Shown one piece after another: positions 14,023 to 14,924 of a DNA stretch of 14,924 bases. This DNA is from a bacterium. GTDB lineage: Bacteria > Actinomycetota > Acidimicrobiia > UBA5794 > ZC4RG35. The DNA lies in contig JAPPKR010000258.1 in the NCBI GenBank assembly GCA_028819835.1, positions 1 through 14,924 on the forward strand, in the 5' to 3' direction. The notes below the pieces were generated by a model that saw only the letters and a list, made by a program, of their open reading frames with translations, was not told the DNA's origin and did no database searches. Positions within the stretch are counted from its first letter, which is position 1; each line of letters begins with the position of its first letter. Both the position numbers and the translations under genes were made by a program.

Positions 14023-14924
14023 TCAGCGGTTGGGGGAGTCCCTTATCTCGGCGGCCAGCATTGTCCATTCCTCCTCAGTGAGGATGGCGTCTCCCGCCAT
14101 GCTGTAGATCCCCAACCGTTGGAGTCTTCCCGAGTACCGGGAGACGATCCGGTCGGCAAGCTCTGCGACCGGGGCCACCACCGCCACTTCATGGACGACC
14201 TCATCGGGGATCACATCCGCCATCTTCTGCCATTCTCCCCGCCTGGTCATGGCGGTGAGTGTGGGACCGAAGTCCCAACCATGGCTGTCCAGGACCGGCG
14301 CGTAGCTGGGTGTGGAGGCATAGAAGGCAATCTGCTCCTTCACGGCCCGGACGGGGCCTTCCATCTCCTTTCTGTCGCGGCCGGTCACCACGAAGACGGG
14401 AGCGGTTACCGCCACGTCCTCGAGAGAGCGTCCCGCTTGTTCGGCGCCTTCCTCAATGGCGGGCAGCACCACGTCGTCCAGGTACTTGACGGTGTGAAAG
14501 GGGTGGACGTGAAACCCGTCGCACACCTCACCGGCCAGGCGGCTCAGCATCGGCCCCACCCCGGCGATGTACACCGGGATCTCCGGCAATCGGTTTGGAC
14601 CGGGATTGAAAAAGGGAGTCATAAGCGTGAGCCGGTAGAACTCCCCCACGTATCGAAGCCGGGTCCCGTTCTGGAAACAGTCCCACACGGCCCGGACCGC
14701 TCCGATGTAGTCCCGCAGCCGGGCGGTGGGGCGGGACCACTCGGTAGAGAAGCGGCGGGTGATGTGCGGTTTGATCTGGGTGCCCAACCCCAGCAGGAAC
14801 TTGCCACCCGCCACGAGTTGCATGTCCCAGGCCATCTGGGCCATGACCATCGGCGACCGGGGGAAGGCCAGGGTGATGGAGGTCCCGATCTCCAGTCCGG
14901 GCTCGGCATGGGAAGCCAGGCACC
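14023..14924 (-). CDS. F420-dependent LLM-class oxidoreductase, C-terminal part (cut by window edge)
   Basis: The luciferase-like monooxygenase family uses a (beta/alpha)8 barrel to bind F420 or FMN. The frame stays open to the right edge, so the N-terminus is missing. From that edge it reads LEIGTSITLAFPRSPMVMAQ, then the barrel piece WDMQLVAGGKFLLGLGTQ, then RDYIGAVRAVWDCFQNG, RLPEIPVYIAGVGPMLSRLAGEVCDGFHVHPF and a helical C-terminus ending DSPNR. The FLLGLGTQ and PVYIAGVGP segments are typical of F420-dependent actinobacterial members, and the wording resembles TIGR03617-type proteins (from memory). The reaction and substrate are unknown. About 300 residues are present of an expected ~330. 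It is convergent with the histidine phosphatase across a 28-base gap with a hairpin. Confidence 0.88.
   Translation of the reverse strand, partial: CLASHAEPGLEIGTSITLAFPRSPMVMAQMAWDMQLVAGGKFLLGLGTQIKPHITRRFSTEWSRPTARLRDYIGAVRAVWDCFQNGTRLRYVGEFYRLTLMTPFFNPGPNRLPEIPVYIAGVGPMLSRLAGEVCDGFHVHPFHTVKYLDDVVLPAIEEGAEQAGRSLEDVAVTAPVFVVTGRDRKEMEGPVRAVKEQIAFYASTPSYAPVLDSHGWDFGPTLTAMTRRGEWQKMADVIPDEVVHEVAVVAPVAELADRIVSRYSGRLQRLGIYSMAGDAILTEEEWTMLAAEIRDSPNR

Noticed and set aside
1..14924. Mobile elements, CRISPR arrays, defence systems, tRNA or rRNA genes
   Set aside because: I read for transposase or integrase motifs, regularly spaced repeats and tRNA-like cloverleaf ends and found none.

Overview
This window reads as core chromosome from a high-GC actinomycete (Actinomycetota), perhaps an uncultivated Acidimicrobiia-like lineage. 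The evidence is a HelY-type Ski2-like helicase directly behind tatC, a DUF4193 zinc protein, a C-terminal piece of an F420-type luciferase-like oxidoreductase, and a tilS-hpt-ftsH-...-DUF2520-panC order that resembles the mycobacterial/streptomycete arrangement. The exact lineage is inference. I see no phage, transposon, CRISPR, toxin-antitoxin or defence signature, and no tRNA or rRNA. All genes but one lie on the minus strand.

Layout, right to left in the direction of transcription. At the right edge is a truncated F420-dependent LLM oxidoreductase (minus), convergent with the only plus-strand gene, a histidine phosphatase (13380-13994). The phosphatase is divergent from an enoyl-CoA hydratase/isomerase-family gene (minus). 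Downstream of that, tatB-like, tatC and helY form a tightly overlapping block that ends at a hairpin near 8571-8586. DUF4193 follows with its own candidate promoter, then a NUDIX hydrolase and a NagD-like HAD phosphatase that overlap by 4 bases. After a gap of about 255 bp comes an ECF sigma factor of SigR/SigH type, overlapping its zinc anti-sigma factor (RsrA-like), then a small secreted or membrane protein, tilS, hpt, ftsH, a small protein resembling a dead dual-specificity phosphatase, a DUF2520 Rossmann protein, and panC running off the left edge.

How the parts fit. The left half links a putative thiol-redox stress regulator to tRNA-Ile lysidine synthesis, purine salvage, membrane proteolysis and pantothenate (CoA) synthesis, in one co-directional series with overlaps or short gaps. 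The one larger gap (120 bp, before ftsH) carries a perfect 9-bp inverted repeat. In many actinobacteria folate genes stand between ftsH and DUF2520; here a pseudophosphatase-like gene stands there instead. The right half is the twin-arginine export machinery coupled to an RNA/DNA helicase, a known actinobacterial neighbourhood.

The window is mostly ordinary housekeeping DNA. The items most worth a second look are the catalytically degenerate phosphatase-fold protein after ftsH, the placement of the redox sigma/anti-sigma pair at the head of the tilS-hpt-ftsH series, the unidentified membrane protein between them, and a crotonase-family protein lacking one catalytic glutamate.
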